64,000 nt of DNA from Mariniflexile fucanivorans (GCF_004341235.1 NZ_SLUP01000008.1:186001-250000), one strand, 5' to 3'; numbered from the stretch's first letter, positions 26,528 through 36,162 are shown. Numbers and translations: made by a program. The notes: generated from the sequence alone by a model not told the origin.

Positions 26528-26567
26528 AACTTTGATACTGTGCCGCTTTGTAACTCTGCAACTTTCA
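26528..26567. repeat. decayed 8-bp-period repeat upstream of rlmD
   Basis: Five consecutive octamers (aactttga, tactgtgc, cgctttgt, aactctgc, aactttca) share the pattern aactttg-. This is the same word as the better preserved array at 47766. It lies in the 26404-26705 gap between the divergent rlmD and rocD genes. Confidence 0.4.
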
Positions 26568-26628
26568 ATTATATTTATTAACTTGCAGTTCTATCTGGGG
26601 ATGATTTCTCTCCCACGCTGCTTTTTCG

Positions 26629-26646
26629 TCCCGATACCTATCGTGA
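26629..26646. repeat. short REP-like hairpin between rlmD and rocD
   Basis: TCCCGAT-ACCT-ATCGTGA is a near-perfect 7-bp inverted repeat (one mismatch) lying 59 bases upstream of rocD. It resembles the 'tcccgat-atcggga' hairpins dispersed in flavobacterial genomes. Otherwise the 302-base gap shows only AT-rich DNA and the 8-bp repeat. Confidence 0.4.
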
Positions 26647-26705
26647 TTTCGAAAGAATAAAGGTACAGAAGGAATGGTTATTTTATCAATTTAAATAAAA
26701 TTAAA

Positions 26706-27950
26706 ATGGCTGTTTTAAAACAATTAACACCACAAGAAATTATTGCGTTAGAAAACAAGTATGGCGCACACAACTACCATCCGCTTCCTGTTGTATTGAA
26801 TAGGGGTGAAGGCGTATATGTATGGGATATAGAAGGGAAGCGGTATTACGATTTTTTATCGTCCTATTCTGCTGTAAACCAAGGTCATTGTCATCCAAAA
26901 ATTGTCAATGCCATGGTACAACAAGCGCAAACTCTAACTTTAACATCGCGCGCTTTTTTTAATGATGTATTAGGGACATATGAAAAATTTGCATGCGAGT
27001 TATTTGGCTTTGATAAGTTACTACCCATGAATACGGGTGCCGAAGCTGTAGAAACTGCTTTGAAACTTTGTAGAAAATGGGCCTATGAAGTTAAAGGAAT
27101 TGATGAAAATGAAGCTGAAATTATTGTTTGTAAAGATAATTTTCACGGACGAACAACAACCATTATTTCGTTTTCTAACGATCCTGTGGCTCGGGAAAAT
27201 TTCGGGCCTTACACAAAAGGTTTTATTAAAATTGAATACAACAAATTAGAAGATTTAGAAACGGCTTTAAAAAACAACCCAAATGTAGCAGGTTTTTTAG
27301 TAGAGCCTATACAAGGAGAAGCGGGTATTATTGTACCACAAGAAGGTTATTTAACCAAAGCAAAAGCATTATGCGAAAGCTATGGCGTATTATTTATTGC
27401 AGATGAAGTACAAACAGGTATTGCACGTACAGGTAAACTGCTAGCTGTTAATCACGAAAATGTAAAACCTGATGTTTTAATTTTGGGTAAAGCACTAAGT
27501 GGAGGCATGTACCCAGTATCGGCAGTTTTGGCAAATGATGCTGTAATGAAGGTTATTAAACCCGGAAACCACGGAAGTACCTTTGGAGGAAATCCTATAG
27601 CTGCAGCGGTTGCCATTGCCGCTTTGCAAGTGGTGCAAGATGAAAATCTAGCAGAAAATGCCGAAGTTTTAGGCAACTTGTTTAGAAGTGAATTAAATAA
27701 ATATATTGAAAAAAGCAGTATTGTAAATTTAGTACGCGGAAAAGGTTTGCTTAATGCCATTGTAATAAATGATACTGAAGAAAGTGAAACGGCTTGGAAT
27801 ATTTGTTTAGCCTTACGAGATAATGGCTTATTGGCAAAACCCACACACGGTAACATCATTCGTTTTGCACCACCTTTAGTGCTAACTAAGGAGCAATTAT
27901 TAGACTGTGTAAGCATTATTGTAAAAACACTAAAACAGTTTGAAAAATAA
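26706..27950 (+). CDS. rocD: ornithine-oxo-acid transaminase
   Basis: The 414-residue class III aminotransferase converts ornithine plus 2-oxoglutarate to glutamate semialdehyde plus glutamate, linking arginine breakdown and proline. It shows [80 protein letters not shown] and [17 protein letters not shown], whose lysine binds pyridoxal phosphate. The family is ornithine-specific because of the opening NYHP and the glycine-rich tail. aguA and aguB lie 3-5 kb away. A terminator at 27973-28000 separates it from a convergent gene. Confidence 0.95.
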   Translation: MAVLKQLTPQEIIALENKYGAHNYHPLPVVLNRGEGVYVWDIEGKRYYDFLSSYSAVNQGHCHPKIVNAMVQQAQTLTLTSRAFFNDVLGTYEKFACELFGFDKLLPMNTGAEAVETALKLCRKWAYEVKGIDENEAEIIVCKDNFHGRTTTIISFSNDPVARENFGPYTKGFIKIEYNKLEDLETALKNNPNVAGFLVEPIQGEAGIIVPQEGYLTKAKALCESYGVLFIADEVQTGIARTGKLLAVNHENVKPDVLILGKALSGGMYPVSAVLANDAVMKVIKPGNHGSTFGGNPIAAAVAIAALQVVQDENLAENAEVLGNLFRSELNKYIEKSSIVNLVRGKGLLNAIVINDTEESETAWNICLALRDNGLLAKPTHGNIIRFAPPLVLTKEQLLDCVSIIVKTLKQFEK

Positions 27951-27972
27951 TCTTTAAACTTTAAACAAAAAC

Positions 27973-28000
27973 AAAAAAGCAACCTATAGATTGCTTTTTT
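27973..28000. terminator. bidirectional terminator between rocD and CCC-motif gene
   Basis: AAAAAAGCAA (27973-27982) pairs with TTGCTTTTTT (27991-28000) around an eight-base loop, giving T-runs on both strands between the two convergent genes. Confidence 0.75.
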
Positions 28001-28022
28001 GTTTTTAAAAAATAAAGTTGAA

Positions 28023-28355
28023 TTAGTTTCCTTGCAAACCTTGTTGATATCCTTGCATAAAATCTTCAATTATCTGCTGTCTAGTTTGCCATCCTCCTGT
28101 AGATAAATCATAAATATTATAAAGCAAGGTTATACCACAAATAATGGTTACAACCAAAGCAACTGTTTTTGCAGTATTCATTGCTTTTAGGTCGCCTTCA
28201 TAATCATCTGGATTTAATTGAGCATCTTTTATTTTATTTGATGCTATAAAATAAGCAGGACCTGCTAGAAAGACGCCAAGTCCACCTAAGCAGCAACATA
28301 GTAGACCGAATATTGATAATACGTAAATTAGCGTTGTGTTAAGATTTTTTTTCAT
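28023..28355 (-). CDS. CCC-motif small membrane protein
   Basis: The 110-residue protein has two membrane segments, one around IYVLSIFGLLCCCLGGLGVF (residues about 9-35) and another around TAKTVALVVTIICGITLLY. Three consecutive cysteines near residue 20 give the 'CCC motif' membrane-protein family of Bacteroidota its name. The C-terminus, TRQQIIEDFMQGYQQGLQGN, is polar. It lies ten bases downstream of a DUF2752 gene on the same strand; this pairing is one I have seen in related genomes. Function unknown. Confidence 0.7.
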   Translation of the reverse strand: MKKNLNTTLIYVLSIFGLLCCCLGGLGVFLAGPAYFIASNKIKDAQLNPDDYEGDLKAMNTAKTVALVVTIICGITLLYNIYDLSTGGWQTRQQIIEDFMQGYQQGLQGN

Positions 28356-28365
28356 GGATATGTTT

Positions 28366-28647
28366 TTAGATTCTCTTAATTATAAAACTAATAATAATAA
28401 TTGAAACAGAAGCAATAGCAAGTATATTTATAATTTTGCTTGAGTATTTAAATTTAAAAAAAAAGGAGGCTATTATAAACAACGCCAATGGTATGAGCGT
28501 ATAAATAGCGGCATACATATAAAAAGCACCTATAAAATCACCATGAAGCATAAGGCTTAATGCCCGCTGCAAACCACAACCCATACACTCAAAACCAAAA
28601 AGTTTCTTGTTTAAACAGGGTATCATATAATCGTCTAAAGAGGACAT
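28366..28647 (-). CDS. DUF2752 family membrane protein
   Basis: The 93-residue protein carries the DUF2752 signature FECMGCGLQRALSLMLHGDF (Cys-x-x-Cys-Gly, then Arg) followed by two hydrophobic helices (YAAIYTLIPLALFIIASFFF and IINILAIASVSIIIISFII). I use the ATG at 28647, which gives MSSLDDYMIPCLNKKLFG; the frame extends upstream with no good start. Family function is unknown, although the CxxC-type motif suggests metal or disulfide chemistry. It precedes the CCC-motif gene. Confidence 0.72.
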   Translation of the reverse strand: MSSLDDYMIPCLNKKLFGFECMGCGLQRALSLMLHGDFIGAFYMYAAIYTLIPLALFIIASFFFKFKYSSKIINILAIASVSIIIISFIIKRI

Positions 28648-28932
28648 TTTTGTAATTTTTTTTGAACCAATCAAAATTATAAAAATTATGAGTGCGATTT
28701 TAATTTTTGTTCTTGTTATTTTTTCATGCCTGATACCAGTATCAGTTATTAACTTTTTATTAGTTAAAAATTCATTAATCAGATACGTTTAATAACTCTA
28801 ATTTTTGATGTAATTTTAACGCTGTAAATTTATTTTTTAAAAAATGCATATTCATAACTAAATCTAATCATGTTGAAGGATGATTTTTATAGATGTGATA
28901 TGTAGCCAATTAAAAACATTAGATATTAACAC

Positions 28933-29121
28933 ATGAAATACATAAACTATATATTAATAGTAATAGGTGCTATTGTTGCTATTTATGCTAAAACAGGAAC
29001 AGACCAAAATCAATATATTTTAATTGGTGGTATTGTAGTATTAATGATTGGAGTTTACAGGGTTTCGAAAGCGATTCCTAGTAGAAATGACGATGAGTTA
29101 GATAATAATGAAAATGGATAA
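28933..29121 (+). CDS. small two-helix membrane protein
   Basis: A 62-residue protein, MKYINYILIVIGAIVAIYAK, with a second hydrophobic stretch ILIGGIVVLMIGVYRVSK and a charged tail SRNDDELDNNENG. It ends two bases before the Smr-domain gene, so the two are almost certainly cotranscribed. I do not recognise a named family. Size, helix spacing and tight coupling support a real gene. Confidence 0.6.
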   Translation: MKYINYILIVIGAIVAIYAKTGTDQNQYILIGGIVVLMIGVYRVSKAIPSRNDDELDNNENG

Positions 29122-29123
29122 AA

Positions 29124-29687
29124 ATGATTTTTAATATAGACGACAAAGTTTTAGTTATAGACGAAGCCATGTCTGGTGTTGTGAAAAAAATAGTAGGAAA
29201 CACCATTTCAATAGAAACCGATGATGGCTTTTTGCTCGATTTTGAAAGTAATGAGTTGGTTAAGGTCTCTTCAAAAGTAAGTATTAAAAAGAGTTTGTTT
29301 TCGCACGAAAGTGCTCAAGAGGCTATAATAGGAAAAGAGCAATTTCCTAAAAGAAAGCAACCCAAAGTAAAGCCTAAAGACCGTTTTGAACCGACTATGG
29401 AAGTCGATTTACACATCCATCAATTAGTTAAATCATATAAAGGAATGAGCAATCATGACATGCTAACACTGCAATTGGATACTGCGAAACGTCAACTGGA
29501 TTTTGCCATATCCAAACGTATTCAAAAAATAGTTTTTATTCATGGCGTGGGCGAAGGTGTGCTAAAAGTAGAGTTAGAATATTTATTCGGGCGTTACAAT
29601 AATGTTAAATTCTACGGTGCCAATTACCAAAAATATGGTGTTGGTGCTACCGAAGTTTATATTTTCCAGAATGTAGCTCCTAATTAA
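29124..29687 (+). CDS. Smr/MutS2-type domain protein
   Basis: The 187-residue protein has an N-terminal KOW/SH3-like part (FNIDDKVLVIDEAMSGVVKK, about 1-60), a basic linker with PKRKQPKVKPKDR, then a C-terminal Smr domain (about 92-187) with VDLHIHQLVKSY and the glycine motif FIHGVGEGVLKVEL. Smr domains nick or bind branched nucleic acids or stalled-ribosome mRNA; which applies here is unknown. It begins two bases after the small membrane gene, and its last eight bases overlap the convergent surface-protein gene. Confidence 0.85.
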   Translation: MIFNIDDKVLVIDEAMSGVVKKIVGNTISIETDDGFLLDFESNELVKVSSKVSIKKSLFSHESAQEAIIGKEQFPKRKQPKVKPKDRFEPTMEVDLHIHQLVKSYKGMSNHDMLTLQLDTAKRQLDFAISKRIQKIVFIHGVGEGVLKVELEYLFGRYNNVKFYGANYQKYGVGATEVYIFQNVAPN

Positions 29688-30579
29688 AATCTGGGGTTTC
29701 TTTTCTAGAAGTTGATAACTCACCATCGTCTAAAATACCAAAATCAAAAACATCTAACGATATTATTTCTAAATCAAAGTTAGACACCGTAAGACTAACT
29801 ACATAAGTTTGGTAAATAGTGTGTTGTCTGTAGGCAGTAGCTGGTACTTTTGTTGCCACTGCAGGGTTTAAATAATCGGCAATACCATCTAAACTAATAT
29901 CGTTTGCAGGATTTTGATCTATAGATTGATTTTCTTCATCGATGGTTAAAACACCATCATCATCATCATCCGTATCCAAATAATCTGGCGTGCCATCACC
30001 ATCGGTATCTTGCGCATCACTCAAATCGCCATCACCATCAGGGTCTGGTTTTTCATTTTTAGTAAGTACATTATCGCCATCATCATCTTCATCTAAGTAA
30101 TCTAAAATACCATCTCCATCGGTATCATTGGTGTAGCCTTCTATTTCGGCAGAAATCCCATCATTATCATCTTCAGTAAGTACCGTTTTAATATGCACAT
30201 TTCCGCTGGTACTTTCAATATCTTTAGTGATTTTAACAGAAGAAAGCGGCACATCGCTACAAAATAATCCAGATGTAGGCAACGATGCATTACTATAAGT
30301 TCTATAATTAAATACGTTTGTAGAGCTTAAAGAAAAATCTACTTCGTAGGTGTTATCGTCACCAACAACCAGTAAATCGCCAATACTATCAAGTTCTTTT
30401 ATTATAATAGATAAGGATTCCGATGGGTCGTCTTTTGTTTTGTAAAAAACTAAACCATCCGTTCCACAAGCTTCAAATGTTTCATCAAATTCAAAGTCAA
30501 CGGTAATAACATCCCCATCATCACAGGTGTAAAAACTTAAAACAGATATACTAAATAGAATAAAAAATAACTTGCGCAT
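29680..30579 (-). CDS. secreted protein with calcium-binding thrombospondin type 3-like repeats
   Basis: The 299-residue acidic protein has a signal segment (MRKLFFILFSISVLSFYTCDD) and a possible lipid-anchor cysteine at about residue 19, although the preceding FYT is an atypical lipobox. Residues about 145-235 contain repeated DTDGDGILDYLDEDDDGD-like units (Asp-rich loops of the thrombospondin type 3 kind), which bind calcium. The rest is beta-rich. Probably exported to the outer surface. No enzyme domain was recognised. The 3' end overlaps the Smr gene by eight bases. Confidence 0.75.
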   Translation of the reverse strand: MRKLFFILFSISVLSFYTCDDGDVITVDFEFDETFEACGTDGLVFYKTKDDPSESLSIIIKELDSIGDLLVVGDDNTYEVDFSLSSTNVFNYRTYSNASLPTSGLFCSDVPLSSVKITKDIESTSGNVHIKTVLTEDDNDGISAEIEGYTNDTDGDGILDYLDEDDDGDNVLTKNEKPDPDGDGDLSDAQDTDGDGTPDYLDTDDDDDGVLTIDEENQSIDQNPANDISLDGIADYLNPAVATKVPATAYRQHTIYQTYVVSLTVSNFDLEIISLDVFDFGILDDGELSTSRKETPDFN

Positions 30580-30632
30580 TAGGTTTGGGTTTTAGGCAAA
30601 AATAAACGAATTGTTATTTATAACGCAGCATA

Positions 30633-30662
30633 TTGATAATAATTTTATTCTAAGTATTTTTG
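30633..30662 (+). promoter_or_regulatory. promoter of the cysteine desulfurase gene
   Basis: TTG (30633-30635), exactly 19 bases, then TATTTTTG (30655-30662): a textbook Bacteroidota promoter, 17 bases before the ATG at 30680. Confidence 0.75.
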
Positions 30663-30679
30663 CAATCTAAAAAAAAGTC

Positions 30680-31822
30680 ATGCAACAGGTATATTTTGAT
30701 AATGCTGCCACAACACAAATACGTGATGAGGTTATTGATGCGATGACCCGAGTTATGAAAGCCAATTACGGCAATCCTTCTTCATCCCATAGTTTTGGCA
30801 GATCATCAAAAGCATTAATTGAAAAATCGAGAAAAGCGGTTGCCCATTATTTAAATGTTTCAGCTAGTGAAATTATTTTTACTTCTGGCGGAACGGAAGC
30901 CGATAATTTAATTTTGTTGAGCGCTGTTCGAGATTTAAAAGTAACTCACATTATTACTTCTAAAATTGAGCATCATGCTGTTTTACACACCATAGATCAA
31001 TTGGTTAAAGATTATAAGATAGCCGTTAGTTATGTTGATTTAAAGCCCAATGGAAACATTGATTATTTACATTTAGAAACCCTGTTGAAAAATGAAAGTA
31101 AGACCTTAGTAAGCTTAATGCATATTAACAATGAAATTGGTAATGTATTAGATTTGAAACGTGTTGCAACCTTATGTAAAGTAAACAACGCCTTGTTTCA
31201 CAGCGATACGGTACAGTCTGTTGGTCATTTTAAAATGGATTTACAAGATGTTCAAGTAGATTTTATTACCGCTGCAGCTCATAAATTTCATGGGCCAAAA
31301 GGCATTGGTTTTGTTTTTGTAAGAAAAAATTCAGCATTAAAACCGCTTATTTTTGGAGGCGAGCAGGAGCGTGGGCTTCGTGCAGGTACCGAAAGTGTTC
31401 ATAATATTGTAGGCTTAGAAACGGCATTAAAAAGTGCCTACGATAATTTGGATAATGAGGTTGCTTATATTAAAGATTTAAAGCAATACTTTATTAATAA
31501 AATTGAAACCGAACTAGCCAATGCCACTTTTAATGGAAAGTCTGGTAATATGGAAAAAAGCACCTACACTTTGGTGAATGTATGTTTGCCCATAGCACCC
31601 CAAAAAGCAGCCATGTTATTATTTCAACTGGATTTAAAAGGAATAGCTTGCTCAAAAGGAAGTGCGTGCCAAAGTGGAAGCAACCAAAACTCGCATGTAT
31701 TGGCAGAAATTTTAACTGCTGAAGCATTGCAAAAACCATCTATTCGTTTCTCATTTAGCTTTTACAATACCAAGGAAGAAGTTGATTATGTAGTTGATGT
31801 TTTGAAGGCTTTTATTGATTAA
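30680..31822 (+). CDS. cysteine desulfurase (IscS/NifS family)
   Basis: The 380-residue pyridoxal-phosphate enzyme moves sulfur from cysteine to acceptor proteins for iron-sulfur clusters or tRNA thiolation. It opens YFDNAATTQIRDEVIDAM, has TSGGTEADNLIL and IKLIEHH-type signature SKIEHHAVLHT, the lysine in TAAAHKFHGPKGIGF, and the sulfur-carrying cysteine in CSKGSACQSGS. It has no adjacent iscU or suf genes, so assignment to IscS versus another desulfurase is not secure. Its stop overlaps the end of the convergent TonB-dependent receptor gene by four bases. Confidence 0.92.
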   Translation: MQQVYFDNAATTQIRDEVIDAMTRVMKANYGNPSSSHSFGRSSKALIEKSRKAVAHYLNVSASEIIFTSGGTEADNLILLSAVRDLKVTHIITSKIEHHAVLHTIDQLVKDYKIAVSYVDLKPNGNIDYLHLETLLKNESKTLVSLMHINNEIGNVLDLKRVATLCKVNNALFHSDTVQSVGHFKMDLQDVQVDFITAAAHKFHGPKGIGFVFVRKNSALKPLIFGGEQERGLRAGTESVHNIVGLETALKSAYDNLDNEVAYIKDLKQYFINKIETELANATFNGKSGNMEKSTYTLVNVCLPIAPQKAAMLLFQLDLKGIACSKGSACQSGSNQNSHVLAEILTAEALQKPSIRFSFSFYNTKEEVDYVVDVLKAFID

Positions 31823-34281
31823 AACTTCATCGTAGTCCGCACATTAAACACACGTGGCGTTAAATAATTAGGAATGGCATATTGGCGCTTCGTATACACA
31901 TCGCGTACCCAAGTGTTGGTGATGGAGTTTTGTACATCGAACATATTATAAATTTCAAAACCAAAAGAGAGTTCTTTAAATGGTTTTTTCCAACCGCTAT
32001 TAAATAGCTTTTTAGCATCCACCAATACAAATTGCAAGCCTAAATCGGCACGCTTGTAATCTGGTAATCGATTTTGATAGTCGTACGGGTCTGCATAACT
32101 TGGTGAACCTCCGGGTAACCCCGTATTGTAAACCAAATTTAAGTACAGTTTCATATGTGGAACATTGGGTACATAATCTTGGAATAAGGCAGCAAACTTT
32201 AAACGTTGGTCTGTAGGGCGGGCAATATAGCCTTTACCATCAATGTTTTCTTCCGTTTTTAAATAACCAAAACTAAACCACGATTCGGTTCCGGGCACAA
32301 ATTCACCATTCAATCGCATATCCAATCCATAAGCATACGCTTTGGCATTGTTATTAGCGGCATAACGAATACGTACATTTTCTAGAGTATATGGATTTAC
32401 ATCCGAAAGGTTTTTATAATAAGCTTCAGAAGTTAGTTTAAAAGGTCTGTCCCACATTTTAAAACTATAATCGTTACCTAAAACCAAGTGAAACGATTGT
32501 TGTGCTTTTACGTCTGTTTGCACCACACCATCGGCATCACGTAGTTCTCTGTAAAAAGGTGGTTGGTAATACACACCGGCAGCAATTCTAAAAAGCATGT
32601 CTTTTTCCCAATAAGGTTTGATGGTGAATTGTGCTCTCGGACTAAAGACGGTTTGGTTAGACGATGTAATGTCATCACCTTTTACGGTCCAATTATGCAT
32701 ACGAATACCTGCATTATACCAAACATCGCTCGTGCCTAAAGTGGCACGCTTGCTCCATTGTGCATAGGCTTGTATTCGGTTAATTTGTGTGTAATTAGTA
32801 GCCCTTACATTGGTGTACGGTTCTAATGGTCCACTATAAGGTGTATAAGGTTGCTCGTTTACTGGTATTGTTTTTGGAGGCCTTATTGAAAACCCTGCCG
32901 AATCTATCACTTCCCATTCAATTAAGCGGTCGCGAATATCTTCATTGGTATATTTTAAGGACCATTCAATACGATTATCATTGATATTAAAATCGCCTTT
33001 ATGTTCAATATTAGTAATGAGAGCATCCAAATCGTTTCTACCATGGTTTAATTGTGCTCCAACACCACGGCTAAATTCAACGTCGCCCAAATTTTCATCA
33101 CCAATGTTGGAGTTTACTTCCCCTAAGCGGTATTGAGCCAAAATATCAAAATATTCTTCTTCTGTGGTGTGGTATCTGGAAGCAATCAGTTTTAAAGTTA
33201 AATCGTTATTTGCAAAATAAGTTCCTTTAAAAGCACCAAAATAGGTTTGGTAACGGTCTTTTTCTTGACCTTCATAATACACCAAAAGTGCAATAGGGTC
33301 GGTAAGCGTACCAAAATTGGTTTGACGCGTCTGTGGTTCGTAATTATATTTGTTAATGGAAGCGTTTCCTAAAAAACTTAAATGGAATTTACTTGAGAAT
33401 TTATAAGTGAAATACGCCTGAGCATCGGCAAACGATGGTTTAAAATTGGTTTCGGTTTCTTTAGCATCTACAAATAAACTGTTATCGCGGTAACGAAGCC
33501 CCACTATACCAGAGAACTTCGAGTCTTTACTTATATTTTCTATTGAAAAACTGCCACCTAACAAACTTAAATCGGCATTAGCTTCAAATTGATACGGGTT
33601 TTTATAGGTGATATCTAAAACAGATGATAGCTTATCGCCATATTTAGCCTGAAAACCACCTGCTGAAAAATCGACATTCTGCACCATATCGGTATTTACA
33701 AAACTTAAACCTTCTTGTTGGCCCGAACGCACTAAAAAGGGTCTGTAAACTTCTATATCGTTTACATATACTAAGTTTTCATCATAATTACCACCACGAA
33801 CCGAGTATTGTGTGCTTAATTCGTTATTATTGCTAACCCCAGGAAGTGTTAATAATAAGTTTTCTACACCTGCATTGGCACCTGGAATTTTGCGAATGGT
33901 TTCAGGTTTTAAAGTGATAATACCTTCAATATCGCGTTGGCGCTTATTGGTAATGACTACGGGCGCTATTTGTTCAACAGACGTACTCATAACAGGATTG
34001 AACTCATAATCCTCACCATTTTTCAAATTGAAAACACTCACTATTTTTTTATAGGAAAGGTGGGTGATTTCAATTGAAACATCTTGGTTCGCTGGTATTT
34101 CTAACAAATAAAAACCGTTAACATTTGTAACGGTTCCTTGATTATCCGACTTAATATTTACGTTTGCAATAGGAGCGTTGTTTTGGTCTAAAATAACCCC
34201 CTTTATGGTAGCCGTTTGCGAATAACCAACAAGAATAATCGAAAAAAACACTAAGGTAAAAACGTAAAAATTTGTTTTCAA
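31819..34281 (-). CDS. TonB-dependent receptor with N-terminal carboxypeptidase-regulatory-like domain
   Basis: The 820-residue outer-membrane protein has a signal peptide (to about residue 21, VGYSQ), a CarboxypepD_reg-like domain (about 24-110, TIKGVILDQNNAPIANVNIK), a plug domain with NLLLTLPGVSNNNELSTQYS and VRGGNYDENLVYVND, and a 22-stranded barrel ending FNVRTTMKF with a terminal aromatic residue. The start is a TTG at 34281, since no ATG is available in frame. It follows the M23 peptidase gene by 17 bases and is probably cotranscribed. Substrate cannot be told; no SusD partner lies nearby, so it is not a classical SusCD pair. Confidence 0.93.
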   Translation of the reverse strand: MKTNFYVFTLVFFSIILVGYSQTATIKGVILDQNNAPIANVNIKSDNQGTVTNVNGFYLLEIPANQDVSIEITHLSYKKIVSVFNLKNGEDYEFNPVMSTSVEQIAPVVITNKRQRDIEGIITLKPETIRKIPGANAGVENLLLTLPGVSNNNELSTQYSVRGGNYDENLVYVNDIEVYRPFLVRSGQQEGLSFVNTDMVQNVDFSAGGFQAKYGDKLSSVLDITYKNPYQFEANADLSLLGGSFSIENISKDSKFSGIVGLRYRDNSLFVDAKETETNFKPSFADAQAYFTYKFSSKFHLSFLGNASINKYNYEPQTRQTNFGTLTDPIALLVYYEGQEKDRYQTYFGAFKGTYFANNDLTLKLIASRYHTTEEEYFDILAQYRLGEVNSNIGDENLGDVEFSRGVGAQLNHGRNDLDALITNIEHKGDFNINDNRIEWSLKYTNEDIRDRLIEWEVIDSAGFSIRPPKTIPVNEQPYTPYSGPLEPYTNVRATNYTQINRIQAYAQWSKRATLGTSDVWYNAGIRMHNWTVKGDDITSSNQTVFSPRAQFTIKPYWEKDMLFRIAAGVYYQPPFYRELRDADGVVQTDVKAQQSFHLVLGNDYSFKMWDRPFKLTSEAYYKNLSDVNPYTLENVRIRYAANNNAKAYAYGLDMRLNGEFVPGTESWFSFGYLKTEENIDGKGYIARPTDQRLKFAALFQDYVPNVPHMKLYLNLVYNTGLPGGSPSYADPYDYQNRLPDYKRADLGLQFVLVDAKKLFNSGWKKPFKELSFGFEIYNMFDVQNSITNTWVRDVYTKRQYAIPNYLTPRVFNVRTTMKF

Positions 34282-34298
34282 ATGAAAGTTATTAAGTT

Positions 34299-35984
34299 TT
34301 ATTTTCTAAAAAATGATGCTTCAAAAGTAGTACTATTTCCAACATTATCGGTTACAATTACTTTTAAATCGTTCTTTCCGTCGGTAACTACATTGTCATT
34401 AAAATCGTGTGTTAGTGTATCCTTTTTGTAATCGTATTCCATTAAAATCCATTTGCCATTTACAGTGGCTCTGTAATTTGAAATTCCAGAAAGCGCATCA
34501 TCAATTTTAACTTTCAAAAATCTAAAATTGCTTAACCATTGCCCATCTTTAAAATTTAAAGCGGAAACAGTTGGTTTTACAGTATCGGTCGCCAAGGCGT
34601 AAGTGCCTAATGTTTTAGTACTTGTAGATAAAATATCACCCTCTCTTTTTGTAAATGCATATAGTGGGTAATTTTTATAGCCTACCAATCTCGCTATGTA
34701 CAATTTGTCTTTATCTGCATCTTTATAATTGCTAATATCATATTTTATGGTGAAATTTTTTCGGGTTGGAACGACATCTTTATGCAGCGTTAAGGTGTCG
34801 TTGTTCACATCAAAATCTATATAAAAATCTTCGTAAAAGGTATCTGGATAAAAATCGACAGAGATATTGCCTAATTTCAAATTGGTAGATTGACTTGCTG
34901 TAATATAATAAGGTGTTATTTTTTCTGCTTTAGGATTTGAAACAGTTGGTTTATTGCCTTTGATATTGATAGTAACAAAGGTCTCGTTATTTTTAAAATC
35001 GGAAACTCTAATTTTATAGACTGAAGAAGTGCTATCCTTAACCGTTAAAATACCATCATTCAAGGTAGGTTTTAACATGCTTAACGGATTATTTATTTTG
35101 AATAATTTTTGAATGCGTTGTCTGCTATTAATATAATGCTCATAATCTATAAACTGGTTGATGCACGACGATTCATCAAAAGAAAACATACTAAAATCGA
35201 CTTCAAAATTTTGATTCCCATTTAAAAAAGTTTGCATGTTGTAAACCCCATTGGAGTTAGCAGCCAAATCTTGTCTGTCGGTTGTTACAATTCCAAAACC
35301 AATATTTCCATAGGCTTCAATACTTTCGGTAGTATAGTCTCCGCTCTTTAAAAGGATAAGACGTAGTTTTTGTTTAGTATTCAATTTGTTAATAGTCGCA
35401 TTTTCATCTAAAGCATACGCATAAATAGAGCTAACAATAGGTTTTGAACTGTCTTTAATATCAATACCAAAAAGCATCGGGTTCATGGGGCGTTCTTCTT
35501 TATCGCGAATTTCAAAATGCAAATGTGGGCCGCCAGACCCCCCTGTATTCCCAGTATAGGCAACCAAACTACCTTTAGTAACAGGTAAAGTTTCTGCACT
35601 AGGGAAGAGCTCTATTTCATAAGTTTCCTTTTCGTATTGCTGTTTTTTAATGTAAGCTTCAATTTCTGGTGAAAATGATTGTAAATGCCCATAAACGGTT
35701 GTATAGCCGTTAGGATGCGTAATGTACAAAGCTTTGCCATAACCAAAGTGTGCTAATTTAATGCGGCTTACAAATCCATCAGCACATGCCAAAGCTTTTA
35801 AACCTTCACGCTGTTGCGTTTTTATGTCCAGCCCTGAATGAAAATGATTGGTGCGTAATTCGCCAAAGTTACCAGATAAAATAAGTGGCACTTCTAATGG
35901 TGACCCAAAATAATCTTGAGGGTAATTATTTTGCGCGTTAGAAAAAAGTGAGAAAACTAAAAAGAAATAAAGGATGAATCGCAT
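34299..35984 (-). CDS. M23 family metallopeptidase (periplasmic, LytM-like)
   Basis: The 561-residue protein has a signal peptide (MRFILYFFLVFSLFSNAQ) and an early LytM/M23 domain (about 30-165). Zinc ligands appear in LRTNHFHSGLDIKTQQ (His, Asp) and in GGSGGPHLHFEIRDKEE (HxH), with THPNGYTTVYGHLQSF between. The remaining 390 residues are beta-rich and have no family I recognise; they may bind the cell wall. It is expected to cleave peptidoglycan cross-links in the periplasm. The TonB-dependent receptor gene starts 17 bases downstream on the same strand. Confidence 0.9.
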   Translation of the reverse strand: MRFILYFFLVFSLFSNAQNNYPQDYFGSPLEVPLILSGNFGELRTNHFHSGLDIKTQQREGLKALACADGFVSRIKLAHFGYGKALYITHPNGYTTVYGHLQSFSPEIEAYIKKQQYEKETYEIELFPSAETLPVTKGSLVAYTGNTGGSGGPHLHFEIRDKEERPMNPMLFGIDIKDSSKPIVSSIYAYALDENATINKLNTKQKLRLILLKSGDYTTESIEAYGNIGFGIVTTDRQDLAANSNGVYNMQTFLNGNQNFEVDFSMFSFDESSCINQFIDYEHYINSRQRIQKLFKINNPLSMLKPTLNDGILTVKDSTSSVYKIRVSDFKNNETFVTINIKGNKPTVSNPKAEKITPYYITASQSTNLKLGNISVDFYPDTFYEDFYIDFDVNNDTLTLHKDVVPTRKNFTIKYDISNYKDADKDKLYIARLVGYKNYPLYAFTKREGDILSTSTKTLGTYALATDTVKPTVSALNFKDGQWLSNFRFLKVKIDDALSGISNYRATVNGKWILMEYDYKKDTLTHDFNDNVVTDGKNDLKVIVTDNVGNSTTFEASFFRK

Positions 35985-36107
35985 ATGAATAGTAGTTGCT
36001 GCTAAAATATTAATAAGTTATCAATGTGCAAAAGAATAAAATAAAAATCGAGCCACCGCATTGATTATGAGGAATAACGAAATATTTGAAATTTTATTAA
36101 AAAACAA

Positions 36108-36138
36108 TTGTAATTTATAAGCAGGTATGTTAACTTTG
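36108..36138 (+). promoter_or_regulatory. promoter of the coiled-coil/zapA operon
   Basis: TTG (36108-36110), a 20-base spacer and TAACTTTG (36131-36138) fit the Bacteroidota promoter form, 24 bases before the ATG at 36163. Confidence 0.65.
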
Positions 36139-36162
36139 TGAGATAAGTATTGAAATTTGTAA

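Noticed and set aside
28688-28792. A 34-residue hydrophobic plus-strand frame between DUF2752 and the small membrane gene
   Set aside because: It overlaps the upstream region of DUF2752, has no partner, and AT-rich DNA readily yields such hydrophobic frames. The 258-base gap holds nothing else I can support.
31819-34281. A SusC/SusD polysaccharide utilisation locus
   Set aside because: The TonB receptor has no SusD neighbour and no glycoside hydrolase nearby.
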